Positions 9,900 through 18,801 of a stretch of 64,000 bases of DNA are shown here, one piece after another; position 1 is the stretch's first letter, and each line of letters begins with the position of its first letter. Both the position numbers and the translations under genes were made by a program. Origin of the DNA: Sphingobacterium sp. JB170 (GTDB taxonomy: Bacteria; Bacteroidota; Bacteroidia; Sphingobacteriales; Sphingobacteriaceae); the NCBI RefSeq assembly GCF_900163865.1, contig NZ_FUKU01000013.1:186001-250000 (forward strand). The letters run 5' to 3'. Under the pieces are notes generated by a model. It made no database searches, was not told the origin of the DNA, and saw nothing but the letters and a program-made list of their open reading frames with translations.

Positions 9900-9946
9900 T
9901 ACAGGACAGTACAGGATGCCTTTGCTAAAACGCTTTTCTATATTTG
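9900..9946 (+). promoter_or_regulatory. Promoter of the susCD-ebo operon with tandem CAGGAC/CAGGAT element
   Basis: TACAGGACAGTACAGGAT (9900-9917) is a direct repeat with a 10-base period. After exactly 21 bases comes TATATTTG (9939-9946), a perfect TAnnTTTG -7 box. Transcription would start near 9953 and give a leader of about 260 nt before the susC ATG at 10213. The element sits where the -33 region would be, which suits an activator that contacts RNA polymerase. No regulator gene lies next to it in this window. Confidence 0.62.
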
Positions 9947-10101
9947 GTTTTACGCTGCTTGAGGTAAGCCTTTAAGCGCGCTGAGATGAGATAATAAAGA
10001 GGTAACTATTCAACCGAAGCTACCAGCTAAATAAACCACAAAAACAAAAAATAGTATATGTACAAATTAGAGACGGGCTGAAATCTGTAAAGCACCCTAT
10101 T

Positions 10102-10136
10102 AAAAGAAAAAACCGATGGTGTTCCCGCACCATCGG
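10102..10136 (-). terminator. Rho-independent terminator on the minus strand within the susC leader
   Basis: A perfect 9-bp stem (10113-10121 with 10128-10136, six-base loop) is followed on the minus strand by TTTTTTCTTTT at 10112-10102. In the plus direction no T-run follows, so it points only leftwards, away from susC. Confidence 0.7.
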
Positions 10137-10201
10137 CTAAGTATCAAAGGAATTAAAAAGAACCAAGAGCATCGACACTCTTCATTTAAAACCCATTTAA
10201 T
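10102..10201 (-). ncRNA. Putative antisense small RNA in the susC leader
   Basis: On the minus strand a complete transcription unit of about 95-100 nt can be drawn. It has a TTTG -33 element (10236-10233), a 19-base spacer and a TACCTTTG -7 box (10213-10206). It ends in a strong terminator hairpin (stem CCGATGGTG/CACCATCGG at 10136-10113) followed by six T, one C and four T. There is no minus-strand protein gene for this terminator to serve. The RNA would be fully complementary to the predicted 5' leader of susC. Cis-antisense RNAs that repress susC homologues are known in Bacteroides; placing this one in that class is my inference. Confidence 0.5.
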
Positions 10202-10205
10202 CGTA

Positions 10206-10236
10206 CAAAGGTATGCAATATGACCAATTAAACAAA
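10206..10236 (-). promoter_or_regulatory. Minus-strand promoter for the putative antisense RNA
   Basis: TACCTTTG (10213-10206) fits TAnnTTTG exactly and TTTG (10236-10233) lies 19 bases upstream, the spacing usual for Bacteroidota vegetative promoters. It overlaps the first codons of susC on the other strand, so the two transcription units would interfere directly. Confidence 0.5.
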
Positions 10237-13200
10237 ACCAGTAAAAGACGATTAGTTGCGCCTACGGTGAGATTTAAAAAAGTATTTGCACCTACTTTAG
10301 GGAATGATCCTAAACGTAGATTTTTGCAGCTTTCACTCATCTTTCCAGCGCTACTTTTAGCACAGCTAGGTACGGCCGGGGCCGATACCATGCGTAACCC
10401 CAATAATAGCGATATGATATCCGTTAAGGTTCAGCCCGAGGAAAGCACCCTATTCCAGCAGCAAACAGTAAAAGTTACCGGAACGGTCACCGACGCGGCA
10501 GGCTTGCCTATCGCTGGGGCAACCGTAACGGTAAAGGGGACAACGACAGCCACTTCGACCGACCAGAGCGGTAAGTATGAGATTGAGCTCGAAAAGGGCC
10601 AAACCTTAACCTTCGCCGGAGTAGGTCTAAATAGCCAGGAGCTCCTTATTAATGCCACTGGAACGCAGAACATCACTTTAGACAGTTCCTCCGAAGCGCT
10701 CTCCGAAGTGGTCGTCGTGGGTTACGGCACCCAGAAGCAAAAGGATGTGACCGGATCCGTAGGCATGGTGTCTATGAAAAACATCAAAGGTCAGGCAATT
10801 TCCAGCCCCGACCAAGCGCTGACCGGCCAGATATCGGGCGTCCATGTTAGTACCTCCAACGGAACGCCCGGCGGTGGCCCTAAAATACAAGTAAGAGGAA
10901 TCGGTGCAATCGGCGCCGGTAGCCAGCCTCTTTATGTTATTGACGGATTCCCCGTACCAGCTTCCTCGAGTGAACGCGGCAACCCGCTTGCTACACTCAA
11001 TCCCAATGACATCGAGTCGATGACCGTGCTCAAGGATGCTTCGGCAACAGCTATCTACGGATCCCGCGGATCCAACGGGGTAATCTTGATCAATACCAAA
11101 CGTGGTTCAGACGGCGCCATGCGTATCAACGTCTCGGCCAGCACCGGCCTGCAGGAAGTACCACAAAAAGGTCGTCCCAACTTAATGAACGCCTCCGAGT
11201 TTGCACAGTTTCGCAAGGAGGCGATCGAAGATAAAATTCGCTACGAGCAGAACCGGGAGCCAACCCTTGAGGATATACCCGAAGAATACCGCGACCCTGC
11301 CTCACTTGGTGAAGGTATCGACTGGTATGATGAGGTGACTCAAGTGGCACCGATGACCGATATCAATGTTAATTTCTCGGGCGGAAATGAACATGTACGC
11401 TCTTTTGTCTCCGCGGGCTACTTAAACCAGAAAGGCGTGATGCTCAATTCAGGCTTCGAACGTTTCTCGGTACGCGCAAACGTCGACGGAGATCTATCAA
11501 ACAAGTTAAAGATAGGCATGAACATCTCTCCGACACTCACCTATTTAAAAGGCGGAATAAACGGGCAGGGACGTGATGAATTCTACGAAATTGCAACACC
11601 CGTAGCCCAAATGTATAACGGGGACGGTTCACTAAACCCATACATCGTATCCCCGGGCGCATTCGGAAATCCAAACCCCGTACTCCACCTGCAGGAACGT
11701 ACCAACAAGAATGAAAAGCTGAAATTGCTGATGAGCACTTTCGCTGAATATAGCATCCTGGAAAACTTGAAGTTCAAGACAACCTTCAACGTGGACTACC
11801 AGGACGAGAGTCACGAAGATTTCAGACCCTCGATTATCCCGAACCAAAATGCACCCGGACTCTCAATCCCTTCGGGAGGCTACGACAGAGCGCAGTACAT
11901 AAACTGGGCCAATGAAAATACGTTGAACTACGAGCTGAACACCGACAACGGACACTCCCTAAGTGTATTAGCAGGATACTCCATTCAGATGCAGAAACTA
12001 AAGGACGCCAATTTCGACGGCACCAATTTTCCTGACGATGACATCCAGACGCTAAACGCGGCAGCGCGTATCACCGGAGGCACGGGCATCGAAGACTGGG
12101 GCCTGATATCATACCTTGGTCGGGTGAACTACTCCTACCTCGATCGCTACTTAGTGACTGCTTCTTACCGCGCGGATGGATCATCCCGCTTTGGAAAGGA
12201 CAACCGCTGGGGATCCTTCCCTTCGGTGGCCCTAGGCTGGCGCATCTCGCAGGAGAACTTTCTGAAGGACCAGGACTGGATCAACGAACTTAAGCTTCGT
12301 GCTTCCTACGGCCGTAGTGGCAACTTCAATATTAACAACTACGCCGCGCTAGCCAACATCGGGACCGCAAACTATATATTTGGTGGCTCATTAGCGCCCG
12401 GTCGTACCATGAGCACGCTAGGAAATAGCCTATTAGGCTGGGAGCGGATGAAAGAGCTAAACCTCGGAATAGATTTTACCACATGGAACAACCGCCTAAC
12501 ATTTACGGCAAACTACTACAAGCGTAACACCTTGGACCTGCTACTAAACACACCTATTCCCCAATCTTCGGGATTCGGCACAGTGACCGAGAACAGAGGA
12601 GACGTAGAGAATACCGGTCTGGAGTTCTCCCTATCGTCCCAAAATTTCGTTCGTGAAAATTTCACCTGGAGTACCGACTTTAACATCTCTTTCAACAGGA
12701 ATAAAGTGATTGCCCTAGGTCGTAGTACCGATCCTATTTATTCTGGGAATAGCTCCGAAGGAAATTTCACTAACATCACCCGTATCGGCGAGCCAGTAGG
12801 GATGATTATCGGTTACGTAGTAGACGGCATCTATCAAAATGAGCAAGACCTAGAAGATTACGCTTCCTTCCCGGGGGCCATTCCAGGGAACCTGCGTATG
12901 CGCGATGTGAATGGCGATGGTGAGATCACGCCCAACGACGACTTTGACGTAATTGGGAACCCGTACCCGGACTTCACCTTCGGCATGACCAACACCCTGA
13001 GCTACAAAGCATTCGACTTTCGCATGATGATGGTCGGATCGGTCGGGCAAGAAATGCTGCACGCCACACGATTTTACACCGACAATATCGACGGCGTATT
13101 CAATGTCCGTAAAGAAATCGCCGACCGCTGGCGCTCGGAAGAAAACCCAGGGAGTGGCTTGGTGCCAACAACAAATGGTAGCGGCCGAGGACGCGTGATG

Positions 13201-13479
13201 TACCGCGATACCCACTCGCTATTTGTGGAAAAAACCGACTACCTGTGGATTCGTAACATCACGATAGGTTATACCCTTCCCAAAAGCATTGGCGGGGTGA
13301 TCAATAATCTACGGATATATGGTAATCTTCAGAATCCATTCCTGTTCACCGGCTATGAGGGCAACCCCGAGGGTACCAATATGAACCGCGAAGATACGGG
13401 AGCATTGGTCCCGGGTATCGATTACGGATCATACCCAGTTCCTAGGATTTATACTTTAGGCTTGAACTTCAACTTTTAA
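10213..13479 (+). CDS. SusC/RagA-family TonB-dependent outer-membrane receptor
   Basis: This is a 1088-residue importer. An unusually long charged N-region (about 42 residues) precedes the hydrophobic signal segment (LSLIFPALLLAQLGTAGA); the true start could therefore be an internal codon. A carboxypeptidase-regulatory-like domain occupies about residues 87-160 (VTGTVTDAAGLPIAGATVTV). The TonB box (SEVVVVGYGTQ) and plug follow (QPLYVIDGFPV, ATAIYGSRGSNGVILI). The barrel ends in an aromatic residue (LGLNFNF), as expected of an outer-membrane beta-barrel. It pairs with the SusD gene 11 bases downstream and opens the long operon. The substrate is probably a glycoside or glycoconjugate, judged from the rhamnosidases next door; that is inference. 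Confidence 0.95.
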   Translation: MQYDQLNKTSKRRLVAPTVRFKKVFAPTLGNDPKRRFLQLSLIFPALLLAQLGTAGADTMRNPNNSDMISVKVQPEESTLFQQQTVKVTGTVTDAAGLPIAGATVTVKGTTTATSTDQSGKYEIELEKGQTLTFAGVGLNSQELLINATGTQNITLDSSSEALSEVVVVGYGTQKQKDVTGSVGMVSMKNIKGQAISSPDQALTGQISGVHVSTSNGTPGGGPKIQVRGIGAIGAGSQPLYVIDGFPVPASSSERGNPLATLNPNDIESMTVLKDASATAIYGSRGSNGVILINTKRGSDGAMRINVSASTGLQEVPQKGRPNLMNASEFAQFRKEAIEDKIRYEQNREPTLEDIPEEYRDPASLGEGIDWYDEVTQVAPMTDINVNFSGGNEHVRSFVSAGYLNQKGVMLNSGFERFSVRANVDGDLSNKLKIGMNISPTLTYLKGGINGQGRDEFYEIATPVAQMYNGDGSLNPYIVSPGAFGNPNPVLHLQERTNKNEKLKLLMSTFAEYSILENLKFKTTFNVDYQDESHEDFRPSIIPNQNAPGLSIPSGGYDRAQYINWANENTLNYELNTDNGHSLSVLAGYSIQMQKLKDANFDGTNFPDDDIQTLNAAARITGGTGIEDWGLISYLGRVNYSYLDRYLVTASYRADGSSRFGKDNRWGSFPSVALGWRISQENFLKDQDWINELKLRASYGRSGNFNINNYAALANIGTANYIFGGSLAPGRTMSTLGNSLLGWERMKELNLGIDFTTWNNRLTFTANYYKRNTLDLLLNTPIPQSSGFGTVTENRGDVENTGLEFSLSSQNFVRENFTWSTDFNISFNRNKVIALGRSTDPIYSGNSSEGNFTNITRIGEPVGMIIGYVVDGIYQNEQDLEDYASFPGAIPGNLRMRDVNGDGEITPNDDFDVIGNPYPDFTFGMTNTLSYKAFDFRMMMVGSVGQEMLHATRFYTDNIDGVFNVRKEIADRWRSEENPGSGLVPTTNGSGRGRVMYRDTHSLFVEKTDYLWIRNITIGYTLPKSIGGVINNLRIYGNLQNPFLFTGYEGNPEGTNMNREDTGALVPGIDYGSYPVPRIYTLGLNFNF

Positions 13480-13490
13480 GAACGACGACT

Positions 13491-14972
13491 ATGAAATTGA
13501 AATATATAGTATTGGGCTTTGCACTTATGAGCCTGAGTTCATGTAACCACTTGCTAGACGTAAAACCGCACGATTTTTCAAGTGGCGAGAACTACTACGA
13601 AAACGAAGGACAAATCCTTCGTGCAGTAAACGGCGTATACAGCCAGCTGCAAGGTTTATATACCAGCGACTTTTTCGCTTTAACAGAGATGCGCGCGGAT
13701 AATACAAATTATCAATTCGACGCCACCGATCGTGGCGCGCAGCAGCGCGAGGAGATTGATGAATTCTTGATCACCCCCTCAAACACCTATATGAACACCT
13801 CTTGGACATTGCTTTTCGGCATCGTTCAGCAGGCCAACGTTATACTCTCGCGCATCGAGGAGGTGCCCTTTTCCGATGAAGCGCTCAAAGAGCAGTACAC
13901 AGGTGAAGCAAAATTTTTGCGTGCATTTGCACACTTCCATTTAGTGCGTTTGTTCGGAGAAATACCTTTGCATACAGAAGAAGTAGCTAACCCTTCGGAC
14001 GCCTTCACAGAGGGCAAAGCTTCCGTAGAGGAAGTATACACGCTCATCATCCAAGATGTGAGCGAAGCCCTTGCCAGCCTGCCCGAGGCATACGATGAAA
14101 ATAACACGGGGAGGGTGACTAAAGGTGCTGCCTATACCCTTCTGGGGGATGTGTATCTCACGCGTAAAGACTACGCCAAGGCTGTCGAAAACTTTACGCA
14201 GGTGACGCAACTGGGCTACGCGCTGGTCTCGGACTACGCCGATTGTTTTAATCCAAACGACAAAAATAATGAAGAATCGATCTTTGAAGTTCAGTATGAT
14301 GCGTCAATCGAAGCAGAAAATAGTAACTTTATATTCGCCTTTGGCCCGCGTAATGCTAAGCTCAAGCTTGTAGGCTTTACCGGTAACCTAGGGGGAAGCA
14401 ACATCCCTACGCCGAGCATCTATGATGCCTACGAGGAAGGTGATCTGCGCCGAGATAAATCTATACAACTATTTGATGACCCTTCAAACGCGGCTTATGC
14501 CGAGGCCGAAGCTTTTGGTGGTAAAATGCCGTTCATAAAAAAATTCTACCACGCCCCGTATATCGAGGATGGTCGCGCCAATGAAAATTGGCCTGTATAT
14601 CGCTATGGCCACGTGTTACTGATGCTTGCCGAAGCGCTAAATGAGACCGGGTCCGGTGACCCATATGTATACCTAAACCAGGTGCGCAAGCGTGCTGGGC
14701 TCAAGGCCGTATCGGGGCTCTCCAAAGAGGCCCTGCGTCAAAAAATCGCCGACGAGCAGCGCGTAGAGGTAGCCTTCGAGAGCCACCGCTGGTATCAGCT
14801 GCTGCGTACCGGGCAGGCCGAGCAAGTAATGAATGCACACGGCGCCCAGGAGAAAGAACGCCTATCGCGCCTAAGCGGCGCTTCGTATAAGATAGAGCCT
14901 TATAAACTCCTATTTCCGATCCCGCAGCGCGAGATACAGGTGAACGGTATCGAGCAGAATACCGGCTGGTAG
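13491..14972 (+). CDS. SusD/RagB-family nutrient-binding outer-membrane lipoprotein
   Basis: The protein has 493 residues with a lipoprotein signal ending in LSSC. The SusD pattern is clear: TPR-like helices (EQYTGEAKFLRAFAHFHLVRLFGEIP; TKGAAYTLLGDVYLTRKDYAKAVENF), then the C-terminal RagB segment (RYGHVLLMLAEALNETG, RVEVAFESHRWYQLLRTG, LLFPIPQREI). It sits on the cell surface as the lid of the SusC pore and binds the substrate. It is 11 bases downstream of its SusC partner and 46 bases upstream of the haem-c lipoprotein. Confidence 0.95.
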   Translation: MKLKYIVLGFALMSLSSCNHLLDVKPHDFSSGENYYENEGQILRAVNGVYSQLQGLYTSDFFALTEMRADNTNYQFDATDRGAQQREEIDEFLITPSNTYMNTSWTLLFGIVQQANVILSRIEEVPFSDEALKEQYTGEAKFLRAFAHFHLVRLFGEIPLHTEEVANPSDAFTEGKASVEEVYTLIIQDVSEALASLPEAYDENNTGRVTKGAAYTLLGDVYLTRKDYAKAVENFTQVTQLGYALVSDYADCFNPNDKNNEESIFEVQYDASIEAENSNFIFAFGPRNAKLKLVGFTGNLGGSNIPTPSIYDAYEEGDLRRDKSIQLFDDPSNAAYAEAEAFGGKMPFIKKFYHAPYIEDGRANENWPVYRYGHVLLMLAEALNETGSGDPYVYLNQVRKRAGLKAVSGLSKEALRQKIADEQRVEVAFESHRWYQLLRTGQAEQVMNAHGAQEKERLSRLSGASYKIEPYKLLFPIPQREIQVNGIEQNTGW

Positions 14973-15018
14973 AAGCAGGCGCTACAGGTAATCAACCCAT
15001 GACTAAACACCCATAATA

Positions 15019-17715
15019 ATGCTACAAAAGAATAAAATCGTAAACATCCTCAAGATCAGCATCGCCATGCTGATCTTGAGTGCATGCGCTGGCCCCGACG
15101 AACAGGAGTCTGTAGACACCAACCCCAAAACCCAGAAGATCGCGGTTCCCGAAGGCTTTGCCATAGATCATATCTACTCCCCCTCGGATAACGAGAAGGG
15201 CTCCTGGGTAGCGATGACCTTCGATGATAAAGGGCGGATGATCACCTCGGATCAATATGGCGGACTATTCCGCATCGAGCTGCCCCCAATTGGGTCCGAC
15301 AGCACCGTGCAGCCGAAGATAGAACCCTTAGATTTCCCGAGTGAAAAAAGCGATCCAGCAGATACGACCAAGAAGGTAGGCATCGGCTACGCGCAAGGTC
15401 TTCTATGGGCAAACGGCAGCCTGTATGTGATGATCAATCACTTTCCAAATGACGAGTTCGAAAAGGGAAGCGGCCTGTACCGGCTGGACGATACAGATAA
15501 CGACGACAAGCTCGATAAATTAACGCTGCTGCGGGCCATTCATGGTGAAGGCGAGCATGGTCCGCACAGCATCGTGCTGGGGCCCGACTCCACCTCGCTT
15601 TACATCGTGGCGGGAAACCACACCGACCTGACCAAGATGGACAGCTACCGACTACCGCCAACATGGCAACGCGACAACTTATTTCCGCACATCCTGGATC
15701 CCCAGGGCCACGCCACAGATCGTAAGGAACCTGGCGGATGGATAGCAAAGACAGATTTCAATGGTAAAAATTGGGAGCTCATCAGCGCCGGCTACCGGAA
15801 CTCATTTGACATCGCTTTCAACGATCAGGGAGAACTATTCGCTTACGATTCAGATATGGAATGGGACTTCGGAATGCCCTGGTATCGCCCTACGCGCCTT
15901 TTACATGTTACTTCAGGCAGCGAATTTGGATGGCGCACAGGGAATGCCAAATGGGATGAAAACTACCTGGACAACCTACCAGCGCTGCTTAACGTCGGTC
16001 AGGGATCGCCCACCAACCTCCTATTTGCTAGCAAGGCACGTTTCCCAGATAAATACCGAAACAGCCTACTGGCCTTCGATTGGAGCTTTGGAATCATCTA
16101 CTCCGTGCAGCTAACGCCTAAAGGCGCCACTTATGCGGCTAAAGCCGAGGAGTTTGTCGCGGGGTCTCCCTTACCACTCACCGACGGCGAAATTGGCCCA
16201 GACGGCGCATTGTACTTCCTAACAGGAGGGCGTAAGCTCGAATCGGATATCTACCGCGTATATTACAAGGAACAAGATGAAATAGACCCTGCCAAAAAGC
16301 TCGAGCAGCCCAATTTTAGCCCCGAATTTGCCCTGCGCAAAGAAATTGAGCAGTACCACAAGCCTTCACCAGCCGGAACGGCAAAAAAAATGTGGGAGCA
16401 TTTGGGAAATCCAGATCGCCATGTCCGTTATGCCGCGCGCATAGCTATCGAACACCAACCCCTACAAGAATGGGAGTCGCTGGTATTTTCGGAACGAAGC
16501 ATCACCAAGCTTACCGAAGGCGTACTCGCCCTAGCGCGCACAGCAGCGCCCCAACCGGCTCTGCGCGATCGCCTGCTAGCACGGATGGCCCTTATTCCGC
16601 TCGACCGGATAACCCAAGAGAAACTGCTCAATGTGCTGCGCGTCTATGAAACACTTCTCTACCGTATGGGCAAGCCAGAAGGTCAAACAAGAGATGCGCT
16701 AGCGGCCCGTTTATCACCGCTATACCCTTCAAAAGTGAACGCAGTAAATCGCAGTTTGGGTAAGGTGCTTGTGGCGATCGACGATCAATCAGTCGTCGAG
16801 AAAACGGTACCACTGATCTACTCGGCAAAAGATGACAGCACCAGTAGCTCCAACTTCATGAGCTCCTCGAACCTCATCTTACGTAACCCCGAGTACGGTT
16901 TAGCGATCGCCGACATGCTAGCCAACATACCACCAGCACAACAAATATACCTCGCAACAATGCTTAGCGAGGCTAAGCAAGGCTGGACAGAAGACCTGCA
17001 GACAGAATATTTCAAATGGTATTACAAAGCCTTTGGCTATAAAGGTGGTAACAGCTACATCGGATTTATCGATAAAGCGCGTAAAATAGCGCTTGCGAAC
17101 TTACCAAAAGAGCAAAAAGAACACTACGCAGAGTTATCGGGCGACTCACTCGTCAACCAAGCGGGAAACCGTCTAGCCTCCTCGGTACCGCCGCCAGAAG
17201 GGCCCGGTAGAAATTGGAAAATCGACACGGCACTCAAGTACTTAGATTCAGCAGACATACAACCCGACTTCAAGCGCGGTGAAGAGCTATTTCTAGCGAT
17301 CAACTGCGGATCCTGTCACACCGTGAAAGGTAGCGGTGGGTCCGTCGGACCAGATCTCACGCAGCTGGGAACACGCTTCTCGCAAAAAGACATGCTGGAA
17401 TCCATCATCGAGCCAAGCAAAGTGATCTCCGATCAGTACGAGTCGAAGCTATTCCATCTTAAGGATGGCACCAAGCAACTCGGACGCCTGATGGGCGAGA
17501 ATGAGAAAGCCTATATAATTTCTCAAAACCCTTATGCCCCCCAGGTGACCATTGAACTTCCAAAGAAAGATGTCTCGGAAATTAAAGTGTCTGAGGTATC
17601 GATCATGCCTCCTGGAACGCTGAATAGCTTAAATCCGCAGGAGCTCAACGATATTATCGCTTACTTAATGGCTGGCGGGAATGAAAAAGCAGACGTATAC
17701 ACGAAGAAAAAGTAA
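15019..17715 (+). CDS. PVC-type membrane-bound dehydrogenase-like lipoprotein with haem-c domain
   Basis: This 898-residue protein begins with a lipoprotein signal (MLILSAC). Residues about 40-430 are a beta-propeller (IAVPEGFAIDHIYSP, GEHGPHSIVLGPDS, DGEIGPDGALYFLTGG). A helical, HEAT-like middle part covers about 430-740. The C-terminal cytochrome-c domain contains CGSCH near residue 763, with the flanking GPDLTQLGTRFS and IIEPSKVISDQYES typical of PVC-type haem proteins. It probably takes part in periplasmic oxidation or electron transfer linked to sugar-derivative breakdown; the enzymatic reaction is not established. It is a paralogue in domain content of the 1051-residue protein in the left operon but lacks the SGNH-like part. 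Codons 11-21 encode a perfect RNA hairpin, listed separately. Confidence 0.88.
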   Translation: MLQKNKIVNILKISIAMLILSACAGPDEQESVDTNPKTQKIAVPEGFAIDHIYSPSDNEKGSWVAMTFDDKGRMITSDQYGGLFRIELPPIGSDSTVQPKIEPLDFPSEKSDPADTTKKVGIGYAQGLLWANGSLYVMINHFPNDEFEKGSGLYRLDDTDNDDKLDKLTLLRAIHGEGEHGPHSIVLGPDSTSLYIVAGNHTDLTKMDSYRLPPTWQRDNLFPHILDPQGHATDRKEPGGWIAKTDFNGKNWELISAGYRNSFDIAFNDQGELFAYDSDMEWDFGMPWYRPTRLLHVTSGSEFGWRTGNAKWDENYLDNLPALLNVGQGSPTNLLFASKARFPDKYRNSLLAFDWSFGIIYSVQLTPKGATYAAKAEEFVAGSPLPLTDGEIGPDGALYFLTGGRKLESDIYRVYYKEQDEIDPAKKLEQPNFSPEFALRKEIEQYHKPSPAGTAKKMWEHLGNPDRHVRYAARIAIEHQPLQEWESLVFSERSITKLTEGVLALARTAAPQPALRDRLLARMALIPLDRITQEKLLNVLRVYETLLYRMGKPEGQTRDALAARLSPLYPSKVNAVNRSLGKVLVAIDDQSVVEKTVPLIYSAKDDSTSSSNFMSSSNLILRNPEYGLAIADMLANIPPAQQIYLATMLSEAKQGWTEDLQTEYFKWYYKAFGYKGGNSYIGFIDKARKIALANLPKEQKEHYAELSGDSLVNQAGNRLASSVPPPEGPGRNWKIDTALKYLDSADIQPDFKRGEELFLAINCGSCHTVKGSGGSVGPDLTQLGTRFSQKDMLESIIEPSKVISDQYESKLFHLKDGTKQLGRLMGENEKAYIISQNPYAPQVTIELPKKDVSEIKVSEVSIMPPGTLNSLNPQELNDIIAYLMAGGNEKADVYTKKK
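15049..15080 (+). repeat. Perfect 14-bp inverted repeat inside the start of the haem-c gene
   Basis: CTCAAGATCAGCAT and its exact reverse complement are separated by the tetranucleotide CGCC. The structure lies in codons 11-21, within the signal-peptide region (ILKISIAMLILS). A 14-bp stem with a four-base loop would be very stable in mRNA, yet it is placed early in a coding region. It could slow the ribosome, affect mRNA decay between susD and downstream genes, or be chance. Confidence 0.75.
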
Positions 17716-17716
17716 C

Positions 17717-18790
17717 GTGAAAGATACAAAAAAAGAATGGTTAGAGTTGGTCTCCCACCATGCGCAGGTCGGCGGCATCGAAACCTCCGTTTTAGATAAC
17801 GGAAGAGCAAATGGTACCCGTATTGCGTGGGTGAATACGGGCGCCGGCCTTCGTTTTAAGGTCGTCATAGACCGCGGCATGGACATCAGCGATGCCAGCT
17901 TCAACCAGCACAATTTAGTATGGCTATCTAGACTCGGAGTGACGGCCCCACAACCGTTCTCGGACTCGGGTATTAACTGGCTGCGGACCTTCGGAGGAGG
18001 GTTGCTCACCACTTGCGGAGTCACCCATGCCGGCGGTCCCGAGCAAGACGCTTACGGAAGCCGCGGCTTACACGATCAGTATAGCAATACTCCCGCCGAA
18101 CTGCTCAGCATAAAACAGCCCAATCTAACCGCGGGTGATAAGCAAATGAGCATCATAGGAAAGATATTTCAAGGGCATCCACTGGGGTATAACATCGAAA
18201 TTAAACGCACCATTCGCTGTGTCCTCGGTGAGCCCACGATCTATCTAGAGGATGAAATAACGAATATCGGTAACATCCAGGTTCCGCACATGTTGCTCTA
18301 CCACATGAACTTCGGCTACCCGCTGGTGGCGCCGGGTGCGCAAATTCTCTGGAAAGGAGAATGGACCTCCCGTGAGGGAGAACAGCGGGCGAAGATTTTC
18401 AAAAAAGGGGAAAACTTCCGCAGCTGCCCCGAGCCAATGCAGAGCCATAGCGGCACCGGCGAGGAGGCTGCGCTGATAGACGTCGAAGCGGACCAAGAAG
18501 GAATAGCATCCTGCGGTATTAATAATCCACAGCTGGATTTTGCTTTACGCATTAGGTTTCACAAAAAACAATTACCTTGGCTTACCAACTGGCAGCACTG
18601 GGGAACAGGCGAGTATGTGGCGGGGCTCGAACCCGGAACGCACCCTCCCCTGGGACAGAGCCATGCGCGCCAGAATGGAGACCTCATCCGTTTAGCTCCC
18701 GGAGAGTCGCGAAAATATAGCCTTCAAGTGGATATCATTCAAGACCCACAAAAACGAACAGAATTTGTAAATTCATATATAAATCTATAA
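17717..18790 (+). CDS. DUF4432 / aldose-1-epimerase-like protein
   Basis: I place the start at the GTG at 17717, one base after the preceding stop. An ATG at 17681 is in frame, but it would overlap the upstream gene by 35 bases and add residues (KKQTYTRRKS) unlike the family start. From GTG the protein has 357 residues. Family features include VVIDRGMDISDASF, GGGLLTTCGVTHAGGP, GLHDQYSNTPAEL, LYHMNFGYPL and GLEPGTHPP, as in galactose-mutarotase-like proteins of the DUF4432 group. No signal peptide, so cytoplasmic. It probably handles anomers or binds a sugar acid or keto-sugar from this pathway; the reaction is not known. The gene is 12 bases before the cupin-like gene. Confidence 0.82.
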   Translation: MKDTKKEWLELVSHHAQVGGIETSVLDNGRANGTRIAWVNTGAGLRFKVVIDRGMDISDASFNQHNLVWLSRLGVTAPQPFSDSGINWLRTFGGGLLTTCGVTHAGGPEQDAYGSRGLHDQYSNTPAELLSIKQPNLTAGDKQMSIIGKIFQGHPLGYNIEIKRTIRCVLGEPTIYLEDEITNIGNIQVPHMLLYHMNFGYPLVAPGAQILWKGEWTSREGEQRAKIFKKGENFRSCPEPMQSHSGTGEEAALIDVEADQEGIASCGINNPQLDFALRIRFHKKQLPWLTNWQHWGTGEYVAGLEPGTHPPLGQSHARQNGDLIRLAPGESRKYSLQVDIIQDPQKRTEFVNSYINL

Positions 18791-18801
18791 AACTCTAAGG
18801 A

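Noticed and set aside
9981..9986. CTGAGA in the susC leader as part of a thiamine-pyrophosphate riboswitch
   Set aside because: None of the other conserved thi-box segments are present.
17681..17716. Upstream ATG for the DUF4432 gene
   Set aside because: It would overlap the preceding gene by 35 bases and adds a basic peptide without family similarity; GTG at 17717 fits better.
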